This document shows positions 17,823-27,716 of a DNA stretch of 33,732 nucleotides, in pieces. The stretch's first letter is position 1. Each line of letters starts with the position of its first letter. The stretch spans positions 1 to 33,732 of the forward strand of contig AQOF01000032.1 in NCBI GenBank assembly GCA_000565345.1, in the 5' to 3' direction. The notes beneath the pieces are model-generated. The model was not told where the DNA came from and did no database searches. It saw nothing but the letters and a program-made list of their open reading frames with translations. The DNA is from Salinivibrio costicola subsp. costicola ATCC 33508 = LMG 11651 (GTDB lineage Bacteria; Pseudomonadota; Gammaproteobacteria; Enterobacterales; Vibrionaceae). The position numbers and the translations under genes are program-made.

Positions 17823-17913
17823 GTTCGTACCTAACAGCTTGAGAATCGTCAGCTTGAGTCATTGTACGACTTTGCTTAAGCTGATGAACATTAAGTGTCG
17901 AAGGGAGTAAATC

Positions 17914-18740
17914 ATGGGGCGGTGGCGAGGTCTGGTTGTCACGCTAATGGCAACGTGGGGAATGATATCCTCAGTGAATGCAGCGCAAACACCTTGTGCG
18001 ATTATCGACAATCAGCAAGGTTGGCCGATCATTGGTGAAAAATGCGATATTGGCAATGGGCTGTGGGGTGATCAGTCTCCTGACCCGCAAAGTTCAGCAT
18101 TTTGGGTCCAGTGCGGAGCCACAAACGGGGTGCCATCACGTCAGTTTTATCAAACATTGCGCCAAGGTTTGCCGGATTTACCCTTTCAAGTGCAAGTCCG
18201 CGAAGGGCGTGGTCGTTGTTTAATTGGTCCCTATCAGCTCTCGATGTCGCCAATGTGGTGCTTAAACGTGTGCGCATGTTTGGTCCGACACGCCAAGCGG
18301 TGTTGCGCCAAACCCGTCAACCCCTGTCTCAGCCTGCAGTCATACGCTTGCCGCCACTGGCGGAGACAAAAGCGTCTACTATGTCAGAGACAAAAGCGTC
18401 TACTCTACCAGAGACAAGCGGAAAAGCAGCCCAATCCGAAGCCGCCTTCAATTTGAGCCACTTTGGTTTACCTGAGCCTGAGCAAGGTGACAAACAGTAT
18501 ACGGAAAAAGGGATGAGCTGGGTGCGGCTACCTTATGCGAAGGCGGAACCGCGTTGTCAGCAAGAAGGAATGGTACTTGCGTCCAGGCAGGACTTAACCC
18601 AGGTCGCCCAAGCCACCGATCAATTACCGATGCGTTTACCTTACTGGGTACAAGGCGCCCAGGGTGTTGATGCCAATACCGGCACGGTGGTCACGCGTAA
18701 TCAAGTGGCAGCGCTCAATGTATTGTGTAAAAAAGGATAG
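17914..18740 (+). CDS. Secreted SPOR-domain protein with cysteine-paired C-terminal domain (frameshifted)
   Basis: I do not recognise a named gene. The corrected product is about 275 aa. A signal peptide (MGRWRGLVVTLMATWGMISSVNA) precedes a short region with paired cysteines. Next comes a SPOR-like fold ending FQVQVREGRGRCLIGPYQ, then ALDVANVVLKRVRMFG; SPOR domains bind denuded peptidoglycan at division septa. A low-complexity linker with an 8-residue repeat (ETKAST..) follows. The C-terminal domain (SWVRLPYAKAEPRCQQEGMVLAS to ALNVLCKKG) has cysteine and aromatic spacing that recalls C-type-lectin-like domains of invasins. The frame breaks near 18236-18238, and one added base joins the halves. 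It is monocistronic between two terminators. Confidence 0.6.
18363..18417 (+). repeat. 24-bp tandem repeat inside the SPOR gene
   Basis: The 18-base sequence GAGACAAAAGCGTCTACT occurs at 18363-18380 and exactly again at 18387-18404. A third, truncated copy (GAGACAA) starts at 18411. The 24-bp period adds eight residues per unit and keeps the frame, so the linker could change length by slippage. Confidence 0.85.
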
Positions 18741-18769
18741 CGAGTCGGCAAACTGGGGTTAGCTTTGAT

Positions 18770-18811
18770 AGTAAGGTTAACCACAGAAGCAGTAAGGTTA
18801 ACCACAGAAGC
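18770..18811 (+). repeat. Two exact 21-bp tandem repeats after the SPOR gene
   Basis: A 21-base unit beginning AGTAAGGTTAACC and ending ACAGAAGC is repeated exactly at 18770-18790 and 18791-18811, about 30 bp after the SPOR stop codon. A CGATGC/GCATCG inverted repeat follows at 18811-18828. Function unknown. Confidence 0.85.
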
Positions 18812-18835
18812 GATGCGTGATGGCATCGCATCGAC

Positions 18836-18867
18836 AAAAACGCCCCATTTTATGATGGGGCGTTTTT
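18836..18867. terminator. Two-way terminator between the SPOR gene and hemY
   Basis: AAAAACGCCCCAT and ATGGGGCGTTTTT form a 13-bp stem around a 6-nt loop. Each strand ends in five T, so it can serve both convergent genes. Confidence 0.9.
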
Positions 18868-18883
18868 GTTACTGTCAGGCGTA

Positions 18884-20080
18884 TTATGCTGCGGGCGGAC
18901 GCTCGGGCAGTGCCATTTTTAAGGCGGTACGCGAGATATCGCTGGCCGCTTGTCCTTGGTTGAGTTTATCTAACACATCGGCAAGGTAGGCATAATCACT
19001 GACATCAGTACGGTATTCGAGTGCTTGCTCAAAGTGGCTGCGCGCATCTTGCCATTTGCCTGCTTGCATCAGCAGCTGGCCCAGCGCGCTGTGAACAACC
19101 GGATTATGGCTATCGCGGGTTAGCAACTCTTCTAGCATGACCACGGCCGGATAACTGTCGGGCAAGTTGAGCGTAGGGATCAGTGCAATCAAGCGATCAT
19201 CGGGCCGCTTTTTCAAGGTTTCACGCAATAAGATGTAGGCTTCAGAATCGGCATTTCGCGCCGACAAATGATGCACTAATCCAGCGAGCAGTGCGGGTTG
19301 GTTACGTTTGGCCTTCGGCAGTTGGTTCCAATGCGCAAGCAGCCCTTCTGCCCCTTTCTGACTGGCAACATGCGACATAACGCCAAGCTCGGCACGCTCA
19401 TACAATACGTCAAGTTGTTCACTATTGAGCAGCTGTGCTTTTTTTAGCGTTGGAAGAAGGTTGAGTAACGCTGACCAATCTTCTAATTGGATATAGGTCT
19501 CTTTCAACAGGGACAGCATCACAGGGTTGCGTGGGTGTTGGCGTTTTATTGCCCGCAGTGAGGCCAATGCTTGCTCATACTGCCCGCTTTGGCTGTGTAA
19601 CTGGGCGCGAGTGAGGGCGAGCGCTAAACTGTTGGCATTGATATCGGCGGCGTGTTGTAGGTACTGATCCCGCGCATGTAAATCTTGGCGTTGTTGTGCC
19701 GCTTCTGCGGCGGCGAGCAAGTTGTGCATGGGAGCATCACTGTGTGAGCGCGCTTTAGCGAGGAGTTTTTCCGCCTTTTTCCACTCGCCCTCGCGTAATT
19801 TCATTAAGCCAGTCTGGGTCTGCTTGCGGGCTTTACGCTGTTTCCGGCCGGATAACCAACCACTGGCAGTACTGCTCATCGAAAAGAGTTTTCTTAGCAC
19901 CCACTCTAGGCCCAGAGCACTACAATGAGCGCGGCGATGAGCACTAAAAGGGTTGTAACGCTCATTTCAATGGTTTGCTGGGCCGCTGAAATGAGCACGT
20001 AGCCTTGGTGACCAGCCAGTTGTGGGCCAACCACCAACGCCTGCCGCCAAAACGAGGACAAGTAACAGCAGTCGTATCAT
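18884..20080 (-). CDS. hemY: HemY, TPR membrane protein of the hem operon (two frameshifts)
   Basis: The corrected 398 aa equal E. coli HemY in length. The N-terminus MIRLLLLVLVLAAG and the segment MSVTTLLVLIAALIVVLWA form two membrane helices. The rest is cytoplasmic TPR-like repeats, including GQYEQALASLRAIKRQHPRN and AGKWQDARSHFEQALEYR. HemY lies in the haem biosynthesis operon of enterics and vibrios; its exact role is unsettled and it is not the protoporphyrinogen oxidase of Gram-positives that shares the name. Two indels break it: an extra base near 20031-20038 and a missing base near 19909-19910. They cancel in total length. The ATG at 20080 has AGGAGG 6 nt upstream and overlaps the hemX stop codon. 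Confidence 0.85.
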
Positions 20081-21215
20081 GATTGGCCTCCTGTTAGCGG
20101 TGCAATATCTCGGCGCAATCGGGTATCAATCTCATCACTGACGAGCGTTTGGCTGCTGAGCTTTTGCGGAAGGTCGACCCCAATACGGCTGTTCGTTCAG
20201 GGCGTTGAGTTGACGTCAACAAAACGGCGGGTGGCGTTAGCATCCTGATTATAAAAGCGCAGCGCCCAGTCTTGGGCCATGCCAAGTGCTTCATGATAGA
20301 GGGTGTCATTCCCTTGATAGACAGCCCGCATGGCTTGATCGAGCTTGTTTTTTAGGTTCTCTTGCAAATAATAGCTTTGTGTCGGCGAGAGCAGTGGCAC
20401 CACATTACCGTCGCGTTTGCGGTAGGTAATGAAATCATCAACAAATCCTTTCAGTGAGGTGGTCAGGTTTGCTTGCCAATCGTTGACCGACTCGCTCACC
20501 ACCGGAGCTTGCGTTTCCTCTGCCTCAGGGATCACGGCGCTGGCAAGGGGTAAGTCCTCGACTTGTCGTTGCATGCTCGTTAAGCGCAACACTATGCCAT
20601 CTTTATCCACCCGCTTGACCGCTTTTAAAGCCGTTATATCGTCAGCTAACGCTTGGCGAATCGGTACCAACGACGGGTCGTTGAGCTGGGCAATGCGATG
20701 ATCTGCTGCTTCCATCAGCGCTGTGGCGCTTTGCGCATCGTGCTCAAGCCACACTTTGCGCCCTGCCATACGAATTAAATAATCCGCTTCCGCAAGTAAC
20801 CAATCGTTAGGTCGGCGGCCTTTCACATCGGCCATTGCCTTTTGCAGACTCTTCAGGCTGCTATCTTGTTGATTAAGTCGTGTTGTAGTGGCGTCCTCAA
20901 GTTGCTCTCTTGCTTTTTCAGCGGCTTTTTGTTGCTGGCTAAGGGATTGTTCAAGGTTAGCAATTTGAGATTGTTGCGCCGATACTGTGTATTGTAAAAC
21001 AGTCGCTTGCTGGTGCCCATGATAGAACACCCATCCACTCGAGCCGAGTGCTATCGCGATGGCAATCGCGCCAAGAACAATACCGCCACGTCCTCCTGAT
21101 GATGCGCTTTTTTTTGCTGTTTTCCCTGATGAGGAGGCATCCGTGGCGTGTGTCTTGGGTGACGAGGCGTCGTAGCCTTGTTTGATTTGGTGTCGGTGTT
21201 TTTGTTGTCAGTCAT
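20077..21215 (-). CDS. hemX: HemX, hem operon membrane protein (three frameshifts)
   Basis: The corrected product is about 379 aa. A polar, Lys/Ser/Thr-rich N-terminus ([13 protein letters not shown]..) precedes one membrane helix (GGIVLGAIAIAIALGSSGWVF), a coiled coil (QQSQIANLEQSLSQQQKAAEKAREQLE) and the periplasmic HemX domain with RRPNDWLLAEADYLIRMA. A missing base near 21166-21172 separates the N-terminus. Near the C-terminus a missing base (20212-20218) and an extra G (complement of 20178-20181) form a compensating pair that creates a false TGA at 20197-20199. Fixing both gives LNALNEQPYWVDLPQKLSSQ and a stop at 20077 that overlaps the hemY ATG. The start overlaps the end of hemD by 8 nt. 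Confidence 0.82.
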
Positions 21216-21971
21216 CCGAAAGTCCCGTTTTACTTAACCTGAGCAGCGTGTGAAATAGGGCTGAATTGGCCACGCTGTCAACGGTCGTAATCGTGTCAAA
21301 ATCGAGCCCTGTGGCTTGATCTTGAATCCTTTTACTGGGCACCAGTATACGGCATTGGCGCAGCCAGTGCTGTCCGCTTAATGTGATAAGTTGATCAAAG
21401 TAGGCTAATTGTTGGCCACTGGTGATCACCACGGTGTCGATAGTGTCTTTAGGCCAGCTTACTACTTGCGATACTAAAGGCTCAATGGCCCATTGTCGCC
21501 GATAGGTCTCGCAATAGTGAACTTGCGCGCTTGATCGCTGAGTGTTTTTGCCATCATATCGCGGCCACTGTCACCGCGAAGAATCACCACCTGCGCCCCC
21601 TTTACCGCCATAAATGGAGCCAGTGCTAGCATGCCCTCACTGTCTTCGCGGACCGGGTATTGGACAGTCTGACCGCAGACGGCTTGCCACTCATGAGCAG
21701 TGCGTTGCCCAACGGCAACATAATGACAATCACTGGGCCAGGCCATCTCCTGGCGTTGCAATGCCTGATGCGCAAAGGCCACGGCGCGTGGGCTCACTGC
21801 GACCAAGATGCTGTCAGCGGGCAGTGAGCCGAGCAAGGTGGCGAAGGTTGGTAAGTCTCGCCCCGGCGCAAAACTAAGTAGCGGACAGGCGATCGCCGCC
21901 AGCCCTTGTCGGGTAAGCTGATCGACTAACTCACTGCAGTCTGGCTCGGGGCGAACGATAACCGTGGTCAT
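21208..21971 (-). CDS. hemD: Uroporphyrinogen-III synthase (frameshifted)
   Basis: Cyclises hydroxymethylbilane with inversion of ring D to uroporphyrinogen III, the branch-point precursor of haem and sirohaem. The corrected product is about 254 aa, normal for HemD. Weakly conserved family features are present: [10 protein letters not shown] at the start, [28 protein letters not shown] and [12 protein letters not shown]. The frame breaks near 21520-21524. Adding one G to AAGTT on the coding strand joins ..DQARK to [12 protein letters not shown]. The ATG overlaps the hemC stop by 4 nt, implying coupled translation. A mutation here would abolish haem synthesis, so an error in the sequence is the better reading. 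Confidence 0.88.
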
Positions 21972-22903
21972 GCGTCGTCTTGATAAAGTTTATCCAGAAT
22001 TTGGCGCGCACCTTGAGCGAGGAGCTGCTCGGCTAAATCTGTCCCTAGTGCTTCCCCTTTCTCTAATGGACCGGTGATTTCGGCACGTAAGATGGTCGAG
22101 CCATCCGGTTCGCCCACTAATGCGCGCAACCAAATTTTGTCGCCTTGAATTTCCGAATAGCTGCCAATAGGCACTTGGCACCCGCCTTCAAGACGATTAT
22201 TCATCGCGCGCTCACAAAGTACACGTTGTGTGGTGCTGGCATCAGAAAGGGGGGCCAATAAGGTCCGAATACGTTCATCATCCAGTCGACACTCGATACC
22301 CACGGCACCTTGCCCAACCGCCGGCAAGATGACTTCTGGTGGAATTTCATTACGTATGCGTTCATGTAAACCTAACCGTTTTAACCCAGCGGCGGCGAGA
22401 ACGATCGCATCATACTGACCATCATCCAATTTCCCTAAGCGGGTGCCGACATTGCCGCGTAAGGTATTAATGAACAGATCCGGACGACGTTCACGTAGTT
22501 GTGATTCGCGGCGCAGGCTAGACGTGCCGACGACAGCCCCTTCGGGTAAATCATCAATGCTGTTGTAATGGTTAGAGACGAAAGCATCGCGTGGGTCACC
22601 GCGCTCACAGATGGTGACCAACCCCAGCCCTTCTGGAAACTCAACCGGGACATCTTTCATCGAGTGCACGGCAATATCCGCGCGGCCGTCAAGCATTGCT
22701 TGTTCAAGCTCTTTAATAAACAAGCCTTTACCACCGATTTTAGCGAGGGGCGTGTCCAGAATCACGTCACCTTTAGTGACCATAGGCACGAGCTCGACGG
22801 TCAAGCCAGGATGGGAAGCTTCGAGTGCTTCTTTAACAAATTCCGCTTGCCAGAGCGCCAAAGGACTTTTGCGTGTGGCAATGCGCACGGGTGTTGAGTA
22901 CAT
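21968..22903 (-). CDS. hemC: Porphobilinogen deaminase (hydroxymethylbilane synthase)
   Basis: Joins four porphobilinogens into hydroxymethylbilane in haem synthesis. The 311-aa product is full length. Landmarks are [69 protein letters not shown] and [12 protein letters not shown]. The dipyrromethane-cofactor cysteine is in [14 protein letters not shown]. The ATG at 22903 was chosen because it gives the family start ([13 protein letters not shown]) with AAGGAAG about 8 nt upstream; an in-frame start 11 codons earlier adds a non-conserved tail. It is first in hemC-hemD-hemX-hemY and divergent from cyaA, the enteric and vibrio arrangement. Confidence 0.96.
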   Translation of the reverse strand: MYSTPVRIATRKSPLALWQAEFVKEALEASHPGLTVELVPMVTKGDVILDTPLAKIGGKGLFIKELEQAMLDGRADIAVHSMKDVPVEFPEGLGLVTICERGDPRDAFVSNHYNSIDDLPEGAVVGTSSLRRESQLRERRPDLFINTLRGNVGTRLGKLDDGQYDAIVLAAAGLKRLGLHERIRNEIPPEVILPAVGQGAVGIECRLDDERIRTLLAPLSDASTTQRVLCERAMNNRLEGGCQVPIGSYSEIQGDKIWLRALVGEPDGSTILRAEITGPLEKGEALGTDLAEQLLAQGARQILDKLYQDDA

Positions 22904-23110
22904 GGTGTTGCTTCCTTCTTGATTCATAACCACCATCGTATCATTGCCATTGGGTGGCTCGTAATAGTCGTCAATCGCTTTCGAGATTTATGATGGGCTT
23001 ATCGTCATATAGGTGAAAAAATGTGATCGATAGCGTATTATTTACGCAAATAGTGAGATCGTTGGGCGGCAAACATTGAAAGTTACGACTAAGGTAGTAG
23101 AGCGTAAAAG

Positions 23111-23140
23111 TTGATATTGGTCTCAAAAAGCGCCTATAGT
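23111..23140 (+). promoter_or_regulatory. cyaA promoter
   Basis: TTGATA (23111-23116), an 18-bp spacer and TATAGT (23135-23140) form a good sigma70 promoter directed at cyaA, giving a leader of about 145 nt. It lies in the 389-bp hemC–cyaA gap; I could not pick out a clear hemC promoter on the other strand. Confidence 0.55.
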
Positions 23141-23200
23141 GCGTCACGAATCTCACCACACAGGCATCGGGGTTATTGACTTTACCCGAGTTGTCGAGAG

Positions 23201-23216
23201 TGTTACATTGATCACG
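23201..23216. promoter_or_regulatory. Possible CRP (cAMP receptor protein) site in the cyaA leader
   Basis: TGTTACATTGATCACG matches the TGTGA-N6-TCACA consensus at four of five positions in each half with correct spacing. It lies downstream of the predicted cyaA start point, a position suited to repression. CRP-cAMP represses cyaA in E. coli. Confidence 0.45.
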
Positions 23217-23292
23217 TTTTGTTATCTGCAATTGGGCGGATACGGTGAAGACAGTAACGTCGACCTGTTGACCGGGATGTCAACGAATCTGG

Positions 23293-25876
23293 ATGATTGC
23301 CTTGCAAACATACGTACAACAGCAAACTGAGCGCATAGAGGCGTTTAACCGCGTGAGAATGGATCGCGCGCGGTCAGCAATGAGTCGTCAAGCTCAAGCC
23401 ATTTTTGATGTGCTGCCAGTGCTTTTACATCTCAACCACCCCGCATTGCCCGGGTTTTGTGGCGACAGTGTGCCTTTTGGTATCGCTGATTATCAGCTTG
23501 ACGAGACACAACGAGAGTTTGTCTCTGACTGTCTGATCCACTCAAAGACGCGCTTCTCCTCTTTAACTGCATGCGTTGATGAACGTCGTCGTCATCCGAT
23601 TAAAGGCATGTATACCATGGGCAGTACCGGCTCGATGGGACAAAGCCTCACCAGTGATCTGGATATCTGGGTATGCATTGATGCTGCCGTCACCACCGCC
23701 CAGCGTGATAAACTCGATGCCAAGTGCATGGCGATTTCCGAATGGGCGCTAAACCAAGGGGTTGAAGCCAACTTCTTTTTAGTGTGTGAAGGGCGGTTCC
23801 GCCATCACCTCAGCCAAACCATGACCAGTGATAACTGTGGTACCAGTCAGCACTTTTTGTTGCTTGATGAATTTTATCGTTCGTCAATGCGTGTTGCGGG
23901 GCAAAAGCTGCTTTGGTACATGGTGCCGCCAGAAATGGAAGACTGTTACGACGACTATGTCGATACCTTGGTGGCAGACCATGGTCTTGACCGACGTGAT
24001 TGGGTTGATTTTGGCGGCCTGCCGACCATCCCGGCGGAAGAATACTTCGGCTCGAGCTTGTGGCAGCTTTATAAAAGTATCGATTCACCGTATAAATCGG
24101 TACTCAAAGCGATATTACTTGAAGCGTACTCGTGGCAGTACCCTGGCACCCAACTACTAAGTGTTGATGGTAAGCGCCGCTTTTATGCCGGCTGGGTTGA
24201 TGTATACCAGTCCGATGCGTATTACCTGATGTTGGAAAAAGTGACGCGCTACCTCGAGTCAATTGGCGACGCCCGCCGCTTAGACCTTGTCCGTCGCTGT
24301 TTTTATCTCAAAACCCATGAAAAATTAACGCAGTCACCGTCGACCGGTTCAGTGGCATGGCGGCGTGACGTGCTGCGTCTATTGGCTCATGAGTGGGGCT
24401 GGGACGAGCAGGCGTTGACGTATCTGGATAACCGTCGTCACTGGAAGGTTGAGGAAGTGCAGTACGCACACAACGAGCTGCTTGATGCGTTAATGCAAAG
24501 CTATCGTAATTTGATTCGCTTTGTGCGCCGCAATGACATCACCTCGGCGATCAGCCGCAAGATATCAGTACGTTAGCGCGTAAGCTTTATGCCGCGTTTG
24601 AAGAGCTACCGGGTAAAGTGACCTTGCTGAATCCGCAGATTTCACCGGATCTGCACGAGCCAAACCTGACCTTGATTCAAGTGCCGAAGGGCGAACGAAT
24701 CGACCGGGATGGTATTTATATAAACATTCCCTGGATCCGGCCGACATCATCGGTCGTGCGCCACTGGAGCATAACAGCTATCTGTCTAAGCTGATCGCTT
24801 GGGCGTTTTTTAATGGTTTACTGACCGAGTCGACGCATTTGCACACCGTAGTACGTGATGCAGATGTTGATATTGATACCCTGTATCAATTGGTCAGTGA
24901 CATTCGCAACACCTTCTCTCTGCGGCCGCCACGCCCAACCTTGGACGCGTTATCAAGCCCCTGTGAAATTCGTCAGCTCGCCTTGTTTATTAACTTAGAG
25001 CAAGACCCGACGTCGGCGTATAAAAAACCATCGATGCGGTTTGATTTTAAAAATAGCGATATCTTTAGCTATGGCCTCGAGCAAACCTGCCTGGTGGGCA
25101 GTGTTGATTTGGTCTATCGCAACTCGTGGAATGAGGTCCGGACACTCAACTATCGCGGTGATGATGCGATTCTTGAAGCGCTGAAAACCATGTTAGGAAA
25201 AATGCACCAAGATGCGGTGCCACCTGAATCGGTCGATGTGTTTTGCTATTCGAGTAAAATGCGCGGCCTGATCCGCAACTTGGTCTACCAACTGGTGGCG
25301 GAATGCATTGAACTTAGGCTAAAACCGGTTGAAAAGGAAAAACGGCGTCGATTCAAAGCGTTGCGTATCGGATCGCAAACGCACGGCTTGTTCTTTGAAC
25401 GTCGTGGCGTGTCCGTGCAACGTTTAGAAAATTCGGTCGATTTTTATCGCTGCATTTCCACGAATAAAGTGAATGGCACGCCGGTGATGGTGGTGGATAA
25501 TCCGCAAGATGTGCACCCACCCGCGGTCGTCGATGCCTACGCCAGTGAAGGCTTGGTGCAGTTTTTCTTTGAAGACTGCGCCAATGGCTACAATCTTTAT
25601 ATTCTTGATGAGAGCAATCGCGTTGAAGTGTACCGCCAGTGCAGTGGTGATAAAACAGAGATGGTACAGGGCGTGAACCGTTTTTATACCTCCTCTCACG
25701 ACCGTTATAGCTACAGTGCTAATTTTATTAACTTTAACTTGCCGCAGTTTTATCAGATTGTTACCGATGATCGCGGTGAGCCACAGGCGTTACCTTTTAA
25801 GTGCGATACACAATGGCAGCCGCCTCGCCAACCACCTCACGATGGCTTTAGTGGACAAGTGGCGTCATTTAAATAA
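23293..25876 (+). CDS. cyaA: Class I adenylate cyclase (two frameshifts)
   Basis: Makes cAMP for CRP-dependent control. The corrected product is 861 aa; E. coli CyaA is 848. The catalytic nucleotidyltransferase-like N-terminal half has [22 protein letters not shown] and [17 protein letters not shown]. The C-terminal regulatory half, which responds to the glucose PTS in enterics, has [22 protein letters not shown] and [13 protein letters not shown]. Missing bases near 24555-24556 and 24691-24693 break the frame between the halves; restoring both gives continuous family sequence ([24 protein letters not shown], then [17 protein letters not shown]). The start is either ATG 23293 or TTG 23302; enteric cyaA uses TTG, so the latter is possible. 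Confidence 0.9.
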
Positions 25877-25909
25877 CCCAGAGAGCGGCTTTTTAGTGCG
25901 CTCTCTGGG
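25877..25909. terminator. Hairpin between convergent cyaA and cyaY
   Basis: CCCAGAGAGCG and CGCTCTCTGGG form a perfect 11-bp stem around an 11-nt loop, starting at the base after the cyaA stop codon. There is no long T-run on the plus strand; the minus strand is followed by TTATTT. Confidence 0.65.
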
Positions 25910-25931
25910 CATTGTTAGCGCCTGCTTCAGA

Positions 25932-26243
25932 TCACCAAGATACCGGCTCTCCAGCATGCCTGCTGCACTCTTGTTGGACTAAATCCATTAAGATTAAGCC
26001 GGTCTTGCTGCACGTCCACTCGCCCTCTTTTAACGCGAAATGAAAACCGCCACCTTTTGACGCGACCCAAATTTCTTGCATCGGCTCTTGACGGTTAATG
26101 ATGATCTGGCTGCCATCGTCAAATTCGAGTGTCATCACATTGCCGACACTCTCATAATCGATGTCGGCGCCTGAGTCATCGATACCTTCTTCGATGGCCT
26201 GCATTTGCAAATCGACTAGCTGATGATATTCCGTTGTATTCAT
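25932..26243 (-). CDS. cyaY: CyaY, bacterial frataxin
   Basis: An iron-binding regulator of Fe-S cluster assembly that acts on IscS in the cytoplasm. The 103-aa protein is the family length. The acidic first helix (LVDLQMQAIEEGIDDSGADIDYES) is the iron-binding ridge. The conserved sheet follows: MTLEFDDGSQIIINRQEPMQEIWVASKGGGFHF, then WTCSKTGLILMDLV. Its position converging on cyaA is the source of the gene's name and is conserved in enterics and vibrios. Confidence 0.95.
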   Translation of the reverse strand: MNTTEYHQLVDLQMQAIEEGIDDSGADIDYESVGNVMTLEFDDGSQIIINRQEPMQEIWVASKGGGFHFALKEGEWTCSKTGLILMDLVQQECSRHAGEPVSW

Positions 26244-26319
26244 CCCGTTATATCCTATTGCTTTTCATGGTTGTGATGCGATTATAGAGGCATTGACTCG
26301 ATAATCACTGGCATTCACT

Positions 26320-26430
26320 ATGCGAAAACTCGTCATTTTATTGATACTCACAGGCATCATGACACTGACCGGCTGTGGCCAACAAGGGCCCCTGCATTAT
26401 CCGGACGAACAACCGACGCAAAATCAATAA
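26320..26430 (+). CDS. lptM: LptM (YifL), small LPS-assembly lipoprotein
   Basis: A 36-aa lipoprotein. A short signal peptide (MRKLVILLILTGIM) leads to lipobox LTGC, followed by GQQGPLHYP, matching the LptM signature CGxxGPLyxP. In E. coli LptM binds the LptD/E translocon and helps LptD oxidation. The remainder is a short polar tail ending TQNQ. Despite its size, the lipobox, the signature and its place directly before lysA, as in enterics and vibrios, make it convincing. No strong ribosome binding site is visible upstream. lysA follows 24 nt later. Confidence 0.88.
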   Translation: MRKLVILLILTGIMTLTGCGQQGPLHYPDEQPTQNQ

Positions 26431-26454
26431 CCCACGACAACAGGGACGAACACC

Positions 26455-27708
26455 TTGGATTACTTTAATTATCAGGACGACGGCCAGCTATGGGCCGAAT
26501 CATTGCCATTGGCTCAGCTTGCCAACGAGTACGGCACGCCATTGTATGTGTACTCGCGCGCGACCTTGGAGCGTCATTGGCATGCTTTTGATTGTGCCGT
26601 GGGCGATCATCCACATCTTGTATGCTATGCCGTGAAAGCGAACTCAAATATTGGCGTATTAGATATTCTGGCACGGCAAGGATCGGGTTTTGATATTGTG
26701 TCGCAAGGTGAATTGGAACGCGTCTTGGTTGCAGGCGGCGATCCGGCGAAGGTCGTATTTTCAGGAGTGGGTAAAACGGCGGTTGAAATGCGGCGAGCGC
26801 TGGAAGTGGGGATAAAATGTTTCAATGTCGAATCACACTCTGAGCTTGACCGCCTAAACCAAGTGGCGGGCGAGCTGGGTGTCGAGGCGCCAATCTCTCT
26901 GCGCATTAATCCGGATGTTGATGCCAATACGCACCCTTATATTTCCACGGGCCTCAAAGAAAATAAATTTGGCATTGCTTTCGGGGAAGCGCTAAATAGT
27001 TTTCGCTATGCTGCCAGTTTGCCCCACCTGAAGGTGGAAGGTATTGATTGCCATATCGGTTCGCAGCTAACGGATCTGACCCCCTTTATTGAGTCCACAG
27101 ACCGCCTGTTGGCCTTAATTGATACTTTGGCGCAAGAAGGCATTCAGATTCGCCACCTTGATGTTGGTGGCGGCCTCGGGGTCACCTACAGTGATGAAAA
27201 ACCACCGCAGCCTTCGGAATATGCCAAAGCGCTGCTGGCGCGTTTGGATAAGCATCGCCATCTTGAGCTGATTTTTGAGCCAGGCCGTGCCATTGCTGCT
27301 AATGCCGGCGTCTTGCTCACCAAGGTGGAATTTCTTAAACACAGCGAACATAAGAATTTTGCCATTATTGATGCCGGTATGAACGACTTAATTCGTCCTT
27401 CCTTGTATCAAGCTTACCAAGAAATTATTCCGGTGGTGCCGCGTCAAGGAGAGCCCAAAACCTACGATTTAGTGGGTCCGGTGTGCGAAACCGGAGATTA
27501 TTTAGGTAAGAATCGCTCGCTAGTATTAGCCCCAGATGATTTGTTGGCGGTGCGTTCAGCGGGTGCGTATGGCTTTGTGATGGCCTCTAACTATAATTCG
27601 CGCTGTCGTCCTGCCGAAATCGTTGTCGATGGTGAACACGCATACTTAGTGCGTGAGCGTGAAAGCTTGGCGTCACTGTGGCAGCTTGAAAAGCGCCTAC
27701 CAGAATAA
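26455..27708 (+). CDS. lysA: Diaminopimelate decarboxylase
   Basis: A PLP enzyme that decarboxylates meso-diaminopimelate to L-lysine, the last lysine step. The 417-aa product is intact. Landmarks are the PLP lysine in [80 protein letters not shown] (active-site cysteine) and [16 protein letters not shown]. The start is TTG at 26455: it gives the family N-terminus ([15 protein letters not shown]) and has AGGGAC upstream, whereas the next ATG lies far inside the protein. It is second in the lptM–lysA–dapF–DUF484–xerC–yigB operon. Confidence 0.96.
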   Translation: MDYFNYQDDGQLWAESLPLAQLANEYGTPLYVYSRATLERHWHAFDCAVGDHPHLVCYAVKANSNIGVLDILARQGSGFDIVSQGELERVLVAGGDPAKVVFSGVGKTAVEMRRALEVGIKCFNVESHSELDRLNQVAGELGVEAPISLRINPDVDANTHPYISTGLKENKFGIAFGEALNSFRYAASLPHLKVEGIDCHIGSQLTDLTPFIESTDRLLALIDTLAQEGIQIRHLDVGGGLGVTYSDEKPPQPSEYAKALLARLDKHRHLELIFEPGRAIAANAGVLLTKVEFLKHSEHKNFAIIDAGMNDLIRPSLYQAYQEIIPVVPRQGEPKTYDLVGPVCETGDYLGKNRSLVLAPDDLLAVRSAGAYGFVMASNYNSRCRPAEIVVDGEHAYLVRERESLASLWQLEKRLPE

Positions 27709-27716
27709 GGATTGGC

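Noticed and set aside
20094-20309. Separate small gene downstream of hemX on the minus strand
   Set aside because: It is a shifted frame across the hemX C-terminus. The intervening segment belongs to HemX once the compensating indels are corrected.
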